Source: Alphaproteobacteria bacterium (GTDB lineage: Bacteria; Pseudomonadota; Alphaproteobacteria; UBA828). Taken from it: DNA of 41,234 bases. Positions 32,572 through 41,184 of the stretch are shown here, one piece after another. A program made the position numbers and the translations under genes. Position 1 is the first letter of the stretch. Every line of letters starts with the position of its first letter. The notes below the pieces were generated by a model, which did no database searches, was not told the origin of the DNA, and saw only the letters and a program-made list of their open reading frames with translations. Location: contig WTGU01000111.1 of assembly GCA_011523425.1 (NCBI GenBank), positions 1 through 41,234 of the forward strand. The letters run 5' to 3'.

Positions 32572-33492
32572 TCAGGTCCCGCCCGATTGCGGGCCCGTCT
32601 CGATCGGGAGGTCGGGGTCGTGCGCCCACTCGCCCATCGAGCCGTCGTAGAGGGTGAGGTCGCGGTAGCCGAGCTGGTGGAGGAGAAAGAGGCCGACGGT
32701 GGCGGAGATGCCGCCGCCGCAGTAGGCGACGACGTGGCGGTCCGGGGTGATCCCGACGTCTTCGTGGAGCCGCTGCGCCTCGTCCAGCGACACGAAGGCT
32801 CCGTTCGACGGATCGAGCAGGCTTGCGGCGGGCACGTTGACGCTCCCCGGAATCCGTCCAGGGCGTCCGTAGCGGCTCGGGCCTGCGCCGAGGTGGAACT
32901 CGGGCGCGAGCGCGTTCACCATGACGGCCTCGGCATCCCCGAGCCGGGAGAGCACGTACTCACTGTCCACGAACTGACCCGGTCGAGGCTTGGCAGTGAA
33001 GCGCGCCGGCGGGTACTGCCCCGGTACGGAGGATACGGGACGCCCCTCCGCCGTCCACTTCTCCCAGCCGCCGTCGAGCACCGACGCACGATCGCATCCG
33101 AACGCGCGCAGCATCCACCACACCCGGGTGGCCCACATGATGTTGCTGGCCGAATAGAGCACGACGCGCGCCTCGTCGCCGATGCCGAGCCCGCCCATCG
33201 CGTCCGCGAACCGCCCGGCATCAGGTGCCATGAAGCGGAGCCGCGTGTCCGGATCGGAGATCTGGCCCTGGATGTCGAGGAAGACGGCGCCGGGTATATG
33301 CGCCGCCTCGTATTCGGCCCGGCCGGGGACGACTCGGTAGGGGGCATCGTCGCCCGGCTCGGCCGGCTTGAGCCACGTCGTGCAGTCCACGATGCGAAGG
33401 CCGGGCGCATCGAGACACGCCTCCAGCGCGTCGGTCTCGATGAGCGCGTGCGGCTCGCGCCACTCCGGGAGGTCGGCTCGGCCCTCGGTCAT
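32572..33492 (-). CDS. two-domain sulfurtransferase (rhodanese / mercaptopyruvate type)
   Basis: 306 residues, two rhodanese domains. The N-terminal domain has lost its Cys (LYSASNIMWATRVWW), as is normal; the C-terminal one carries Cys258 in the loop YCGGGISATVGLFLL. YEAAHIPGAVFLDIQ and GRIPGSVNVPAASLL are the matching CH2A-type motifs. The CGGGIS loop differs from the CRKGVT loop of rhodanese and the CGSGVTA loop of MST, so donor specificity is open. AGGAGGGA stands nine bases upstream of ATG 33492, the best ribosome site in this part. Confidence 0.92.
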   Translation of the reverse strand: MTEGRADLPEWREPHALIETDALEACLDAPGLRIVDCTTWLKPAEPGDDAPYRVVPGRAEYEAAHIPGAVFLDIQGQISDPDTRLRFMAPDAGRFADAMGGLGIGDEARVVLYSASNIMWATRVWWMLRAFGCDRASVLDGGWEKWTAEGRPVSSVPGQYPPARFTAKPRPGQFVDSEYVLSRLGDAEAVMVNALAPEFHLGAGPSRYGRPGRIPGSVNVPAASLLDPSNGAFVSLDEAQRLHEDVGITPDRHVVAYCGGGISATVGLFLLHQLGYRDLTLYDGSMGEWAHDPDLPIETGPQSGGT

Positions 33493-33588
33493 CGACGGTC
33501 TCCCTCCTGATGCCGCTATGTGCGAAAGGCGGCCGCTCATAGGGACATGGGGTCAACAGGTTAGCACACCGGTGGCCGTCGTCGTCGG

Positions 33589-34329
33589 TCACTGCGCCGC
33601 CTGGTCGAGGCAGGTCGTGCCGCGCACGATCTCGAGGAAGACCTCCTCCAGCGTGGCGCGGCCATGCCGCTCGATCAGGCCTGCCGGCGTGCCGCTCTCG
33701 ACGATGCGGCCGCCCGACATGACGAACACATCATCGCAGAGCCGCTCGACCTCGGCCATGTTGTGGGAGGCGAGCAGGATCGTGGCACCGGTCTCGGCGC
33801 GGTAGCTCTCGATGACGCCGCGCGCCCAGTCGGCGGTGTCGGGGTCGAGCGAGGCCGAGGGCTCGTCGAGCAGCAGCAGCTCGGGCTCGTTGAGAAGCGC
33901 CTTGGCGAGCGCCACCCTGGTGCGTTGCCCGGCGGAGAGCTTGCCGGTCGGCCTCTTCAGGAAGGCGCCGATGTCGAGGGTCTCAGCCAGCACTTCGATG
34001 CGGCCGGCGACGTCCTCGATGCCGTAGAGCTTCGCGTAGACGGCCAGGTTCTCCCGCACCGTGAGTCGGTGGGGCAGGTCCGTGTAGGGCGAGGAGAAGT
34101 TCATGCGCGGCAGCAGGGCATAGCGCTCCGTCGCCAGGTCGCGGCCGAAGATGCGTACGCGGCCTGCGCTCGGCTGCACGAGGCTCAGGATCATCGCCAT
34201 GGTGGTGGTCTTGCCGGCGCCGTTGGCGCCGAGCAGCGCCGCCGTCGCGCCGCGCGCCACTGCAAAGCTCACCGAATCGACGGCACACACCGTGCCGAAG
34301 CGCTTGGTGAGGCCGTCGACCTCCAGCAC
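33589..34329 (-). CDS. ABC-2 type transporter ATP-binding protein
   Basis: 246 residues, one ABC cassette. Walker A GANGAGKTT (34-42), signature LSAGQRTRVALAKALL (about 133-148), Walker B ELLLLDEPSASLDP and switch His in ILLASHNMAEVERL. The wording is that of the NodI/CcmA-type drug and polysaccharide exporters, so the permease at 31005-31823 is the natural partner. Starts 61 bases after the amidase large subunit gene. Confidence 0.92.
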   Translation of the reverse strand: MLEVDGLTKRFGTVCAVDSVSFAVARGATAALLGANGAGKTTTMAMILSLVQPSAGRVRIFGRDLATERYALLPRMNFSSPYTDLPHRLTVRENLAVYAKLYGIEDVAGRIEVLAETLDIGAFLKRPTGKLSAGQRTRVALAKALLNEPELLLLDEPSASLDPDTADWARGVIESYRAETGATILLASHNMAEVERLCDDVFVMSGGRIVESGTPAGLIERHGRATLEEVFLEIVRGTTCLDQAAQ

Positions 34330-34390
34330 CGGCCCGTCGGCCGGAGCCGGCGGGGCTTTGGTTCGACCCGCGCCGGTGCGCGGCGCGTGC

Positions 34391-36643
34391 TTAGAAGGGG
34401 GTCGGATCGGCGAAGCGGCGCAGGACGTTCTCGGTCATGCGCGAGACGTTGTTGTCGTGGTCGTTGTGGGCGAGGCTGCCGCACCAGGCGATCGAGCTGG
34501 TGGAGAACACCGCGCCGCCGTTCGCCGTCTCGTAGAACACGATGTCGGCGCGCACCAGCGGGTCCTGCGTGCCGTCGCAATTCGGCCGGTTCACGTCGAG
34601 CTCCTCGCAGACCACGAGGTAGAGGTCGGTGTGGCCTTCGGAGGTCGCGAGCACGTAGGTGTTGGGCGGCGTGCCGAGTAGCGGGTCGGCCCGGTCGAGC
34701 TCCAGCCCCGCCGCGCCGCCGCCGATCAGCCCGAAATCGCCGATCCTCTCGTCCTTGCCGATGCCCTCGAAGATCCAGGCGACCTCCCGCTTGAAGCTGT
34801 CCGGCTGGCGCACATAGTAGGACGAGATGTCGAAGCCCTGGGCGCTGAACCCGGTGCCGGCGATGACCTGCGGCGGCCTGCCGTTGCGCCGCCAGAGCCC
34901 GCCATACTCGCCGGTGAAGCTGTGGTAGTACTCGCCGGGCCGCGCGATCCAGGTGCGGATACCGTCCTCGGCGCGGCGCACCTCGATGCATCCCGGCACC
35001 TCGGTGTGGTAGGCGATGCGCCAGTACCAGCCGTTGGCGCCCATGTACATGAGCCGTCCGCCGCGCTGCTGATAGGCGTACATCGCGTCCCACATCGCCT
35101 TCGAGTGATATTCGGGATGCGAGCCGGTGAGGACGACGGTGTAGTCCTGGATCGCCGCCAGGCCTTCGTAGTGCAGGTCCTCGTCGGTGACGACGTCGTA
35201 CTCGAAGCCCTTCGCCTCCAGCCATTCGGTGAGGTGCGTGTCGGCGTTGAACTGCCAGAGGGTGGATTCGGTGCCGCCGATCCACTCCAGCGCCTTCGGC
35301 CGGAAATTCAGGATCGGCCTGAGCCGCGAGGAGTAGCAGATTCCGCTGCCGTCGATGTGGCTGTCGTAGAGCGAGGTGCCGTACTCCCGGTGCTCGCTGC
35401 GCTGGAGATTCTTCTCGTTCAGCACGGTGAGCCGGCCGGTGAGAATCTGCGCCGGCCCCATGTTGGTGGACATGTTGGTATTGGCGTAGGCCATGTAGCT
35501 CGCGGTGGGGAGCAGGAAGCAGATCTTTGCGGTGGGCGCGCCGCGCGGGGCACGCACGGCGAAGGGAATGTAGTCCTCGCCGCTGCCCTCGCCACGCAGC
35601 CTTGCGGCGTAGACGCCGCTCTTCAGCCGCTTGGGGCAGGTGAGGGAGAAATCCACGTCCCAGCGCGCGTCGTAGACATCGTCCTCGTGGAAGTGGATCG
35701 CGCCGTACTGGGAGGGCGCGTTCCGCCAGTTCATCTCGCTGCCGTCCCAGCACCAGCCCGTAACGGCGCGCGTCGGCAGGTTGACGAGGCTGCCGTGCAG
35801 CCCGTTGGCGGAGAGATCGGTCACCGCCGTCGTGGTGATCCCTTCGGAAAAGTCCCAGGCGCCGACGATGGCGGTGGCGAGCGCGCCGTCCACCGGGCGG
35901 GTCTTGGCGAGTTCCATCTCCGCCGGCGTCAGCACGCGATTGGCGATGCGCGGGCTGTCGATGCGGCCGTTGTAGAAGCCGCCGCAGACGGTGCGTCCCT
36001 TGTCGACGCGCCGGAAGTAGGCGCCCATGGTGAGCGGGGCGTCATGCTTGCCCGGCGCCTTCAGGGCGGACTTCTTCTTGACGGTGCCGCCGTGGCGGAC
36101 CTTGGGGTACTCGTTGAGCGGCTGCTGTACCAGCGTGACCTGCTTCGAGGAGGCGTCGTAGCTGGCGGCGACGAAGTACCACTGGTGCGGGAGCAGCGGC
36201 CGCTTGGTGGCGATCACCTCGATCTTGCCCCTGCCGTCGCCGAGGCAGAGCGCGAGCGAGCCGTCCTGCTTGGTGATGATCATGGCCGCGCCGGCCTTGT
36301 CGCGGTCGCGCCAGTTGGAGATCAGCGCCTGGGTGCCGCGATCGGGCGTCGTCGGCCAGATGAACGCCTGGAAGGTGAAGCTCTCCAGGGCCTGGATCGC
36401 AGGATGGGCGGGAACTTCCAGGAAGGAGCCGTCGTAGCAGACCTGCCTGCGCCCCTTGTAGGTGCCGTTGGCGCCGGTCCGGACCACCTGTTCCTTGAGG
36501 CCCGGCCCGTCTGGGTTCTCGTCGCCGCAGACGAGGCGGACGATGTCGCATCGGTAGGAGGGCGCTTCGCTGCTCACCATGAAGTTGATGGTCTCTCCCG
36601 GCGTCACGCTGACGCGGTCGGCATAACCCGCGATTCTGGTCAT
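34391..36643 (-). CDS. N,N-dimethylformamidase large (beta) subunit-like amidohydrolase
   Basis: 750 residues; the Paracoccus-type DMFase beta subunit is about 760. Residues about 85-250 look like a LamG/concanavalin-type beta-sandwich (FTFQAFIWPTTPDRGTQALI at the start, NGRIDSPRIANRVLTPAEME at the end). Residues about 320-750 are the catalytic DMFase_C-like part. The known enzyme binds mononuclear iron with two Tyr and one Glu; by position the best candidates here are Tyr386 (ASYMAYANT), Tyr426 (SLYDSH) and Glu511 (GSHPEYHS). This assignment is my reading, not an alignment. The small subunit gene lies just upstream. The amide substrate is unknown. Confidence 0.88.
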   Translation of the reverse strand: MTRIAGYADRVSVTPGETINFMVSSEAPSYRCDIVRLVCGDENPDGPGLKEQVVRTGANGTYKGRRQVCYDGSFLEVPAHPAIQALESFTFQAFIWPTTPDRGTQALISNWRDRDKAGAAMIITKQDGSLALCLGDGRGKIEVIATKRPLLPHQWYFVAASYDASSKQVTLVQQPLNEYPKVRHGGTVKKKSALKAPGKHDAPLTMGAYFRRVDKGRTVCGGFYNGRIDSPRIANRVLTPAEMELAKTRPVDGALATAIVGAWDFSEGITTTAVTDLSANGLHGSLVNLPTRAVTGWCWDGSEMNWRNAPSQYGAIHFHEDDVYDARWDVDFSLTCPKRLKSGVYAARLRGEGSGEDYIPFAVRAPRGAPTAKICFLLPTASYMAYANTNMSTNMGPAQILTGRLTVLNEKNLQRSEHREYGTSLYDSHIDGSGICYSSRLRPILNFRPKALEWIGGTESTLWQFNADTHLTEWLEAKGFEYDVVTDEDLHYEGLAAIQDYTVVLTGSHPEYHSKAMWDAMYAYQQRGGRLMYMGANGWYWRIAYHTEVPGCIEVRRAEDGIRTWIARPGEYYHSFTGEYGGLWRRNGRPPQVIAGTGFSAQGFDISSYYVRQPDSFKREVAWIFEGIGKDERIGDFGLIGGGAAGLELDRADPLLGTPPNTYVLATSEGHTDLYLVVCEELDVNRPNCDGTQDPLVRADIVFYETANGGAVFSTSSIAWCGSLAHNDHDNNVSRMTENVLRRFADPTPF

Positions 36644-36718
36644 CTGTGGCTCCCTCGGGGCCTGGCGGCGAATTGATGGTGGTGAAGAGTGCCGCGCGCG
36701 CGGCGATGGCAGCGGCGG

Positions 36719-37021
36719 CTACTTCGGCAGCGCCTTGCCCGTGTGCTGCTTCCAGCGCAGGCGGAAGACGTAGCGCTCGGCGTCCTCGATATTGTCGAAG
36801 GTCTTGGCGAGCAGCTTGACCGGCTTGCCGCGCACGCCGGAGAGCTGGGCGAGGCGCCACTCGCGACCCGGCTTGGTGCAGACCAGGCAGTGCTTGTCCT
36901 TCACGTCGGCGCCCCGGAACGTGTTGAGCACGCGTTGCAGGTCGGGACTGTGGTGGCCGATCGGATTGGCCATGAACTCGTCGACGACGTAAAGGTCCTT
37001 TTCCGTGACTTGGTATGCCAT
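36719..37021 (-). CDS. N,N-dimethylformamidase small (alpha) subunit-like protein
   Basis: 100 residues. EFMANPIGHHSPDLQRVLNTFRG (about 15-37) matches the ANPFGY..SPYLQRVHNYFR core of the DMFase alpha subunit, and the end AERYVFRLRWKQ matches its last helix. Shorter than the roughly 130-residue relative, missing part of the N-terminus. Contains HCLVC, which may be just two buried Cys. It is 75 bases upstream of the large subunit gene, the usual order. Confidence 0.85.
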   Translation of the reverse strand: MAYQVTEKDLYVVDEFMANPIGHHSPDLQRVLNTFRGADVKDKHCLVCTKPGREWRLAQLSGVRGKPVKLLAKTFDNIEDAERYVFRLRWKQHTGKALPK

Positions 37022-37069
37022 CGGCTGCTCCCTGTGGCGCGCTGCCTGCGCGTGCTCTCGGCGGCACGG

Positions 37070-37081
37070 ATTAGAGCGCGA
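37070..37081. repeat. TTAGAGC-type repeat word
   Basis: TTAGAGCGCGAT, one base different from TTAGAGCACGAT at 4131-4142. It lies in the 137-base gap between the adenine deaminase and amidase small-subunit genes. Too short to be sure of common origin. Confidence 0.3.
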
Positions 37082-37142
37082 TGCGCAGGCCGAGACAACT
37101 CCCCCGTTGACGCGCGCCGGAGCCCCGCGCTTTGCCGGTCAG

Positions 37143-37156
37143 GGGCCGGCCGGCCC
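37143..37156. terminator. possible hairpin after the adenine deaminase gene
   Basis: GGGCCGGCCGGCCC is a perfect 14-base palindrome two bases after the stop codon on the minus strand. No T-run follows, so it would be a pause or stability hairpin at most. Confidence 0.3.
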
Positions 37157-37158
37157 GG

Positions 37159-38178
37159 TCACCCGTCCGCCGCGACTACCCGGTCGATCCGCTCCAGATG
37201 CGCCGTCCTCGCGGAGTCATCGAGGAACGAGCCTTCGATCGAATTCCGGGCCAGCGTGACGAGGTCCGCCCACTCCAGTTCGAGCGCCTCGGTCACGGCG
37301 ACGAAATTGTCCAGCAGATAGCCCCCGAAATAGGCCGGATCGTCCGAGTTGACGGTGGCCTTGAGGCCTGCGTCGAGCATGCGCTTCAGCGGGTGCCGCT
37401 GCAGATCGGGGACGACGCCGAGCCGGAGGTTGGAGAGCGGACACACGGTGAGGGTCATGCCCCTCTCGGCCAGGCGGCGGACCAGCGCCGGATCGTCGAG
37501 CGCGCGATTGCCGTGATCGATTCGATCCACGGCCAGCCGATCCACCGCCTCGGCGACGTAGGATGCCGGGCCCTCCTCGCCGGCGTGGGCGACGAGCCTG
37601 AGGCCGGCTTCGCGCGCCGCGGCGTAGAGGCGCTCGAACTTCGCCGGCGGATGGTCGATCTCGGTCGAATCGAGGCCGAGTCCGGCGATTCTGCGGTCGG
37701 CGACGTAGGGCTCGGCGTGGCGAAAGGCGGCGAAGCCGTCGTCCTCGCTCAGGTCTCGCCAGACGTTCATGATGAGCAGCGACGTGATGCCGAGCCGCTC
37801 GCGGCCGTCGGCGAGCGCGGCCAGGATTCCGTCCGCCGCGGTGGCGAAGGGGATGCCCCGAGCGGTGTGGCCCTGGGGATCGAAGAACACCTCGACGTGG
37901 ACCGCTCCGTCTGCGGCCACGCGCTCCAGGTAGGCTGCGGTGAGTTCGAAATAGTCCTCCTCGGCGCGCAGCACGGTCATGCCCTGGTGGTAGAGGTCCA
38001 GGAAATCCTGCAGTCGGGTGAAGCGGCAGGCGGCCCGAATCTCGTCCGCCGAGCGGAACGGGATATCGACGTTGTTCCTGACGGCCAGCCGCATCATCAA
38101 CTCCGGGTCGATCGCGCCCTCCAGATGCAGGTGAAGCTCGGCCTTGGGCAGCGCCCGGATATGCGATCTCAGATCCAT
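37159..38178 (-). CDS. adenine deaminase of the adenosine-deaminase-like (ADE/Aah1) group
   Basis: 339 residues from ATG 38178 (GGAG six bases upstream); ATG 38190 would add four residues. Metal site HLH at 16-18, His198 and Glu201 in AHAGEEGPASY, His222 in RIDHGNRA, Asp279/Asp280 in VNSDDPAYFGGY. HAGEEGP and SDDPAYFGGY are features of adenine deaminases such as the Pseudomonas PA0148 type, while true adenosine deaminases usually read otherwise. It would turn adenine into hypoxanthine and ammonia. Follows the PotC-type permease by 35-47 bases, so the transporter may import its substrate or a precursor. Confidence 0.88.
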   Translation of the reverse strand: MDLRSHIRALPKAELHLHLEGAIDPELMMRLAVRNNVDIPFRSADEIRAACRFTRLQDFLDLYHQGMTVLRAEEDYFELTAAYLERVAADGAVHVEVFFDPQGHTARGIPFATAADGILAALADGRERLGITSLLIMNVWRDLSEDDGFAAFRHAEPYVADRRIAGLGLDSTEIDHPPAKFERLYAAAREAGLRLVAHAGEEGPASYVAEAVDRLAVDRIDHGNRALDDPALVRRLAERGMTLTVCPLSNLRLGVVPDLQRHPLKRMLDAGLKATVNSDDPAYFGGYLLDNFVAVTEALELEWADLVTLARNSIEGSFLDDSARTAHLERIDRVVAADG

Positions 38179-38225
38179 TTCCGTCTCCATCCGATCCCGA
38201 CGGCCTGCCGTGAGCGAATAAGGCG

Positions 38226-39029
38226 CTACTCGCTGCGCTCCTGCCGCCGCCTGCGGACGATCAGGAACATGTAGCCGCCGAAGAGGATCGTGATGGCGCC
38301 GAACACCGAGAGCGCACCCATGGTCGGGATCATCGGCGTATAGCCGGAACCCATCTTGGTGTAGAGCCACTCGGTCACCGTGCTGTCGGCGCCGGTGGTG
38401 AAGGTCGACAGCGGGAAATTGCCCCACGAGAGCAGGAAGGCGAAGAGCGCGCCGGAGAAAAGGCCGGGCGCGAGCGCAGGCAGTGTGACCTCGCGGAAGG
38501 CCTGCCAGCGGTTGGCGCCGAGATCGTAGGCCGCCTCCTCCTGGGCTGCGTCGAAGCCGTAGACCTGGATCGAAATCACTAGGGTCACGATCGGCACGAT
38601 CCAGACGAGATGTGCGAAGACCGCCGCTTCCCAGCTCGGCAACACGCCCACATAGGTGAACCAGAGCAGCAGCGCGAGGCCCAGCACGGCCTGCGGGAAG
38701 AAGATCGGCAGCATGATGAGGCGCTGATAGAACTGGCGGCCACGCCAGTCGTAGCGGGCGAAGGCGAGCGCGCCGAAGAAGCCGAGCACGACCGAGATGA
38801 GGGCTACGCAGCCGGCGACGTAGAACGAGGTGAGGTGGAGGTCGGTCGTCAAGTTGGCGCCAAGCGTCTGGTCGTACCACTTGTCGCTCCACGCCTTAAC
38901 GGGGAAGCGGAAGTAGCGGGACTTGCCGAACGAGCTGACGATGACCGAGAAGATCGGGATGTAGAGGAAGAGCGCGATCACGCCGGTCCAGACCGCGATT
39001 AGGCTCGTCACCCAGCGCTTTCTCTCCAT
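38226..39029 (-). CDS. PotC-like ABC transporter permease
   Basis: 267 residues, six membrane segments. EEAAYDLGANRWQAFREVTLPALAPGLFSGAL (about 163-194) is the EAA loop that contacts the ATPase. Opening VWTGVIALFLYIPIFSVIVSSFGKS fits the spermidine/putrescine permease II group. Pairs with the permease at 39078-39992. Ribosome site is weak. Confidence 0.93.
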   Translation of the reverse strand: MERKRWVTSLIAVWTGVIALFLYIPIFSVIVSSFGKSRYFRFPVKAWSDKWYDQTLGANLTTDLHLTSFYVAGCVALISVVLGFFGALAFARYDWRGRQFYQRLIMLPIFFPQAVLGLALLLWFTYVGVLPSWEAAVFAHLVWIVPIVTLVISIQVYGFDAAQEEAAYDLGANRWQAFREVTLPALAPGLFSGALFAFLLSWGNFPLSTFTTGADSTVTEWLYTKMGSGYTPMIPTMGALSVFGAITILFGGYMFLIVRRRRQERSE

Positions 39030-39077
39030 CTCAGTGCGCCCCGCCGCCGCAGGGGCGCGCGCCTGCGCCCGCCCGCA

Positions 39078-39992
39078 TCATCGTCGGCCCAGCAGCCGGT
39101 CGAGGTCGAGCCGGCGCATCAACAGCACCACCAGGAAGCCGGTGACGACGATGGTGAGCACCGAGATCGCGGACCCCAGCGGCCAGTTCTGCGCGTAGGT
39201 GAACTCGTGCTGGATGTCCTGGGCGATGACCGGCGTGTTCTGGCCGCCGAGGAGCTTGGCCTCCGAGATCGCGCCCACCGCCAGCACGAAGGTCAGCAGG
39301 GCGCCGATGAGGATGCCGGGCATGGCGATGGGGAGCTCCACCTCGCGGAAGATCTGGAAGCGGCTGGCACCGAGATCGCGCGATGCCTCCACCTGATCGC
39401 GCGGCACCATGGAGAGCCCGAGCACGATGGGGAAGAGGGTGAAGGGCAGATAGACGTAGATCATGCCCATGAGGATGGTGCCGGGTTCGTAGAGCAACGT
39501 GCCGGTGTCGATGCCGAAGGCGGTCTTGAGTCCGCCCGCCAGGATGCCGCCGCCCTTGATCAGGAACAGGTACCAGCCGAAGAGCCGCACGTTCTCCGAG
39601 ACGAAGAGGGGGATGACGAGGACCAGCATGACCGGCGCGGCCCAGCGGCCGAACAGCTTGGAGAGGCCGTAGGCGATGGGATAGCCGATCAGGAGGTTGC
39701 AGGCGACGGTGACCGCGGCCAGCGCGAACGACCAGACGAAGGAAATGTAATAGCTCTCGGTGAAGATGTGCTCGTAGTTCTCGGTGGTGAAGCCTGCGCC
39801 GAGGTCGAAGGTGCGCTCCGGGGTGAAGCTGAAGGCCAGTACGATCACCAGCGGGCCGACGAAGCCGATCAGGAAGTAGATCAGCACCGGGGCTGCGCTC
39901 AGCACGCCCGGCGAGCGCAGCCAACCGAGCAGCAGCGCCGGGATGCTGGGCTGGCGCAGCAGCGCCGCAGGCGCCTCGGAACGGTCGGTCAT
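39078..39992 (-). CDS. PotB-like ABC transporter permease
   Basis: 304 residues, six membrane segments, EAA loop EASRDLGASRFQIFREVELPIAMPGILIGALL near residues 201-233. The long first periplasmic loop (FTPERTFDLGAGFTTENYEHIF) is typical of the PotB/permease I group. ATG 39992 shares one base with the stop of the ATPase gene (TGATG). Confidence 0.93.
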   Translation of the reverse strand: MTDRSEAPAALLRQPSIPALLLGWLRSPGVLSAAPVLIYFLIGFVGPLVIVLAFSFTPERTFDLGAGFTTENYEHIFTESYYISFVWSFALAAVTVACNLLIGYPIAYGLSKLFGRWAAPVMLVLVIPLFVSENVRLFGWYLFLIKGGGILAGGLKTAFGIDTGTLLYEPGTILMGMIYVYLPFTLFPIVLGLSMVPRDQVEASRDLGASRFQIFREVELPIAMPGILIGALLTFVLAVGAISEAKLLGGQNTPVIAQDIQHEFTYAQNWPLGSAISVLTIVVTGFLVVLLMRRLDLDRLLGRR

Positions 39993-41059
39993 CAGTCGGT
40001 CACGAGCACGCTGTCCTTGGCATCCCAGCCGATCAGGACGTCGTCGTTGAGCGAACCCTGATAGGCGTGCTCCCGGAGCTTCTCGACGACGAACATGCTA
40101 TCGCCCGCGCTCACGTGGTACTGCACCCGGGAGCCCAGCGCGTACTCGTTGAAGAGCGACCCCTCTAGGTGGTTCTCCGCCTCCGAAGGGTCGTTCAGGA
40201 AGCGCATCGATTCGGGCCGGATGACGAGATAGCCCCGGGCAAAGCCGTCGGGCCGCGCCGGGCTGGTGAAGCGGCGCTCGAAGGCAGGGCAGTCGATGCC
40301 GCCGTCGGCGCCGGTCTGCACCGCCAGCGTGTTCACCTCGCCCATGAACTCCGAGACGAACTTGTTGCGCGGCTGCAGATAGATCTCGTTGGGCGAGCCG
40401 ATTTGGATGAGCCGCCCCTCCTGCATGATGCCGATGCGGTCGCTCATCACCATCGCCTCCTCGAGGGAGTGGGTGATGTAGACGAAGGTCTTGCCGGTGG
40501 TGCGGTGGAGGTCCTTGAGCTCGACCTCGAGCAGCTTCCGCAGGCGATAGTCGATGGCGGACAGCGGCTCGTCGAAGAACAGGATGTCCGGGTCGGAGGC
40601 TAGCGCGCGGGCGAGCGCCACGCGCTGGCGCTCACCGCCGGAGCACTTGGTCACGGACTTGTCGTAATAGTCTTCCGGAAGCTGGACCAGTTTCATCAGC
40701 GAGAGACCGCGCTCGCGGCGGGCGCGGCGGCTCTCGCCCCGCATCTTCAGCGAGAACTCGATGTTCTGGCCGACCGTCTTGTGATTGAAGAGGGCGAGGG
40801 ACTGGAAGACCATGCAGGTGGGCCGCCGGTTGGCGGGCACGCTGTTGACCCGCTCCTCGCGCAGGTAGATGTCGCCTACCGTCGGCTTCTCCAGCCCGCC
40901 CAGCATGCGGAGCAGCGTGGTCTTGCCGCTGCCAGACGGGCCGACGATGGTGAAGAACTCGCCCTCGGTAATGTCGAGGTTGACGTCGTTCACGGCGACC
41001 AGTCGGCCGAACTGCTTGGTCAGGTTGACCATGCGCAGGATGGGCGCGGCATCCACCAT
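39992..41059 (-). CDS. PotA-like ABC transporter ATPase
   Basis: 355 residues: ABC domain (1-240) with Walker A GPSGSGKTTLL (about 37-47), signature CSGGERQRVALARAL, Walker B ILFFDEPLSAID and switch His in YITHSLEEAMVMSD, then a TOBE-type C-terminal domain (about 250-355). This is the polyamine/iron/opine group. FDEPLSAID in place of the usual FDEPLSNLD and the CSGG signature are small departures. Follows the binding-protein gene by 125 bases that hold a strong hairpin. Confidence 0.93.
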   Translation of the reverse strand: MVDAAPILRMVNLTKQFGRLVAVNDVNLDITEGEFFTIVGPSGSGKTTLLRMLGGLEKPTVGDIYLREERVNSVPANRRPTCMVFQSLALFNHKTVGQNIEFSLKMRGESRRARRERGLSLMKLVQLPEDYYDKSVTKCSGGERQRVALARALASDPDILFFDEPLSAIDYRLRKLLEVELKDLHRTTGKTFVYITHSLEEAMVMSDRIGIMQEGRLIQIGSPNEIYLQPRNKFVSEFMGEVNTLAVQTGADGGIDCPAFERRFTSPARPDGFARGYLVIRPESMRFLNDPSEAENHLEGSLFNEYALGSRVQYHVSAGDSMFVVEKLREHAYQGSLNDDVLIGWDAKDSVLVTD

Positions 41060-41098
41060 GACGCTCGTCCCCTAGTCCTCTCTCCGCAATTGCGCCGC

Positions 41099-41122
41099 CG
41101 CCCGGCCGGAGCCGGCCGGGCG
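41099..41122. promoter_or_regulatory. strong intercistronic hairpin between binding-protein and ATPase genes
   Basis: CGCCCGGCCGG (41099-41109) and CCGGCCGGGCG (41112-41122) are perfect inverted copies with only two bases between, so an RNA stem of about ten pairs can form. Hairpins after binding-protein genes commonly stabilise that message and reduce read-through into the transporter genes. No T-run follows, so it is not a plain terminator. Confidence 0.6.
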
Positions 41123-41184
41123 TGCGGTCGGGGCGGGAGCGCGCGGCGTCAGCCGCCGCACGCCCCCGCCGAAGCCGCCCGGGC

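Noticed and set aside
34922-36676. 584-codon plus-strand ORF opposite the amidase large subunit
   Set aside because: Shadow frame; the minus strand encodes a full DMFase-like protein.
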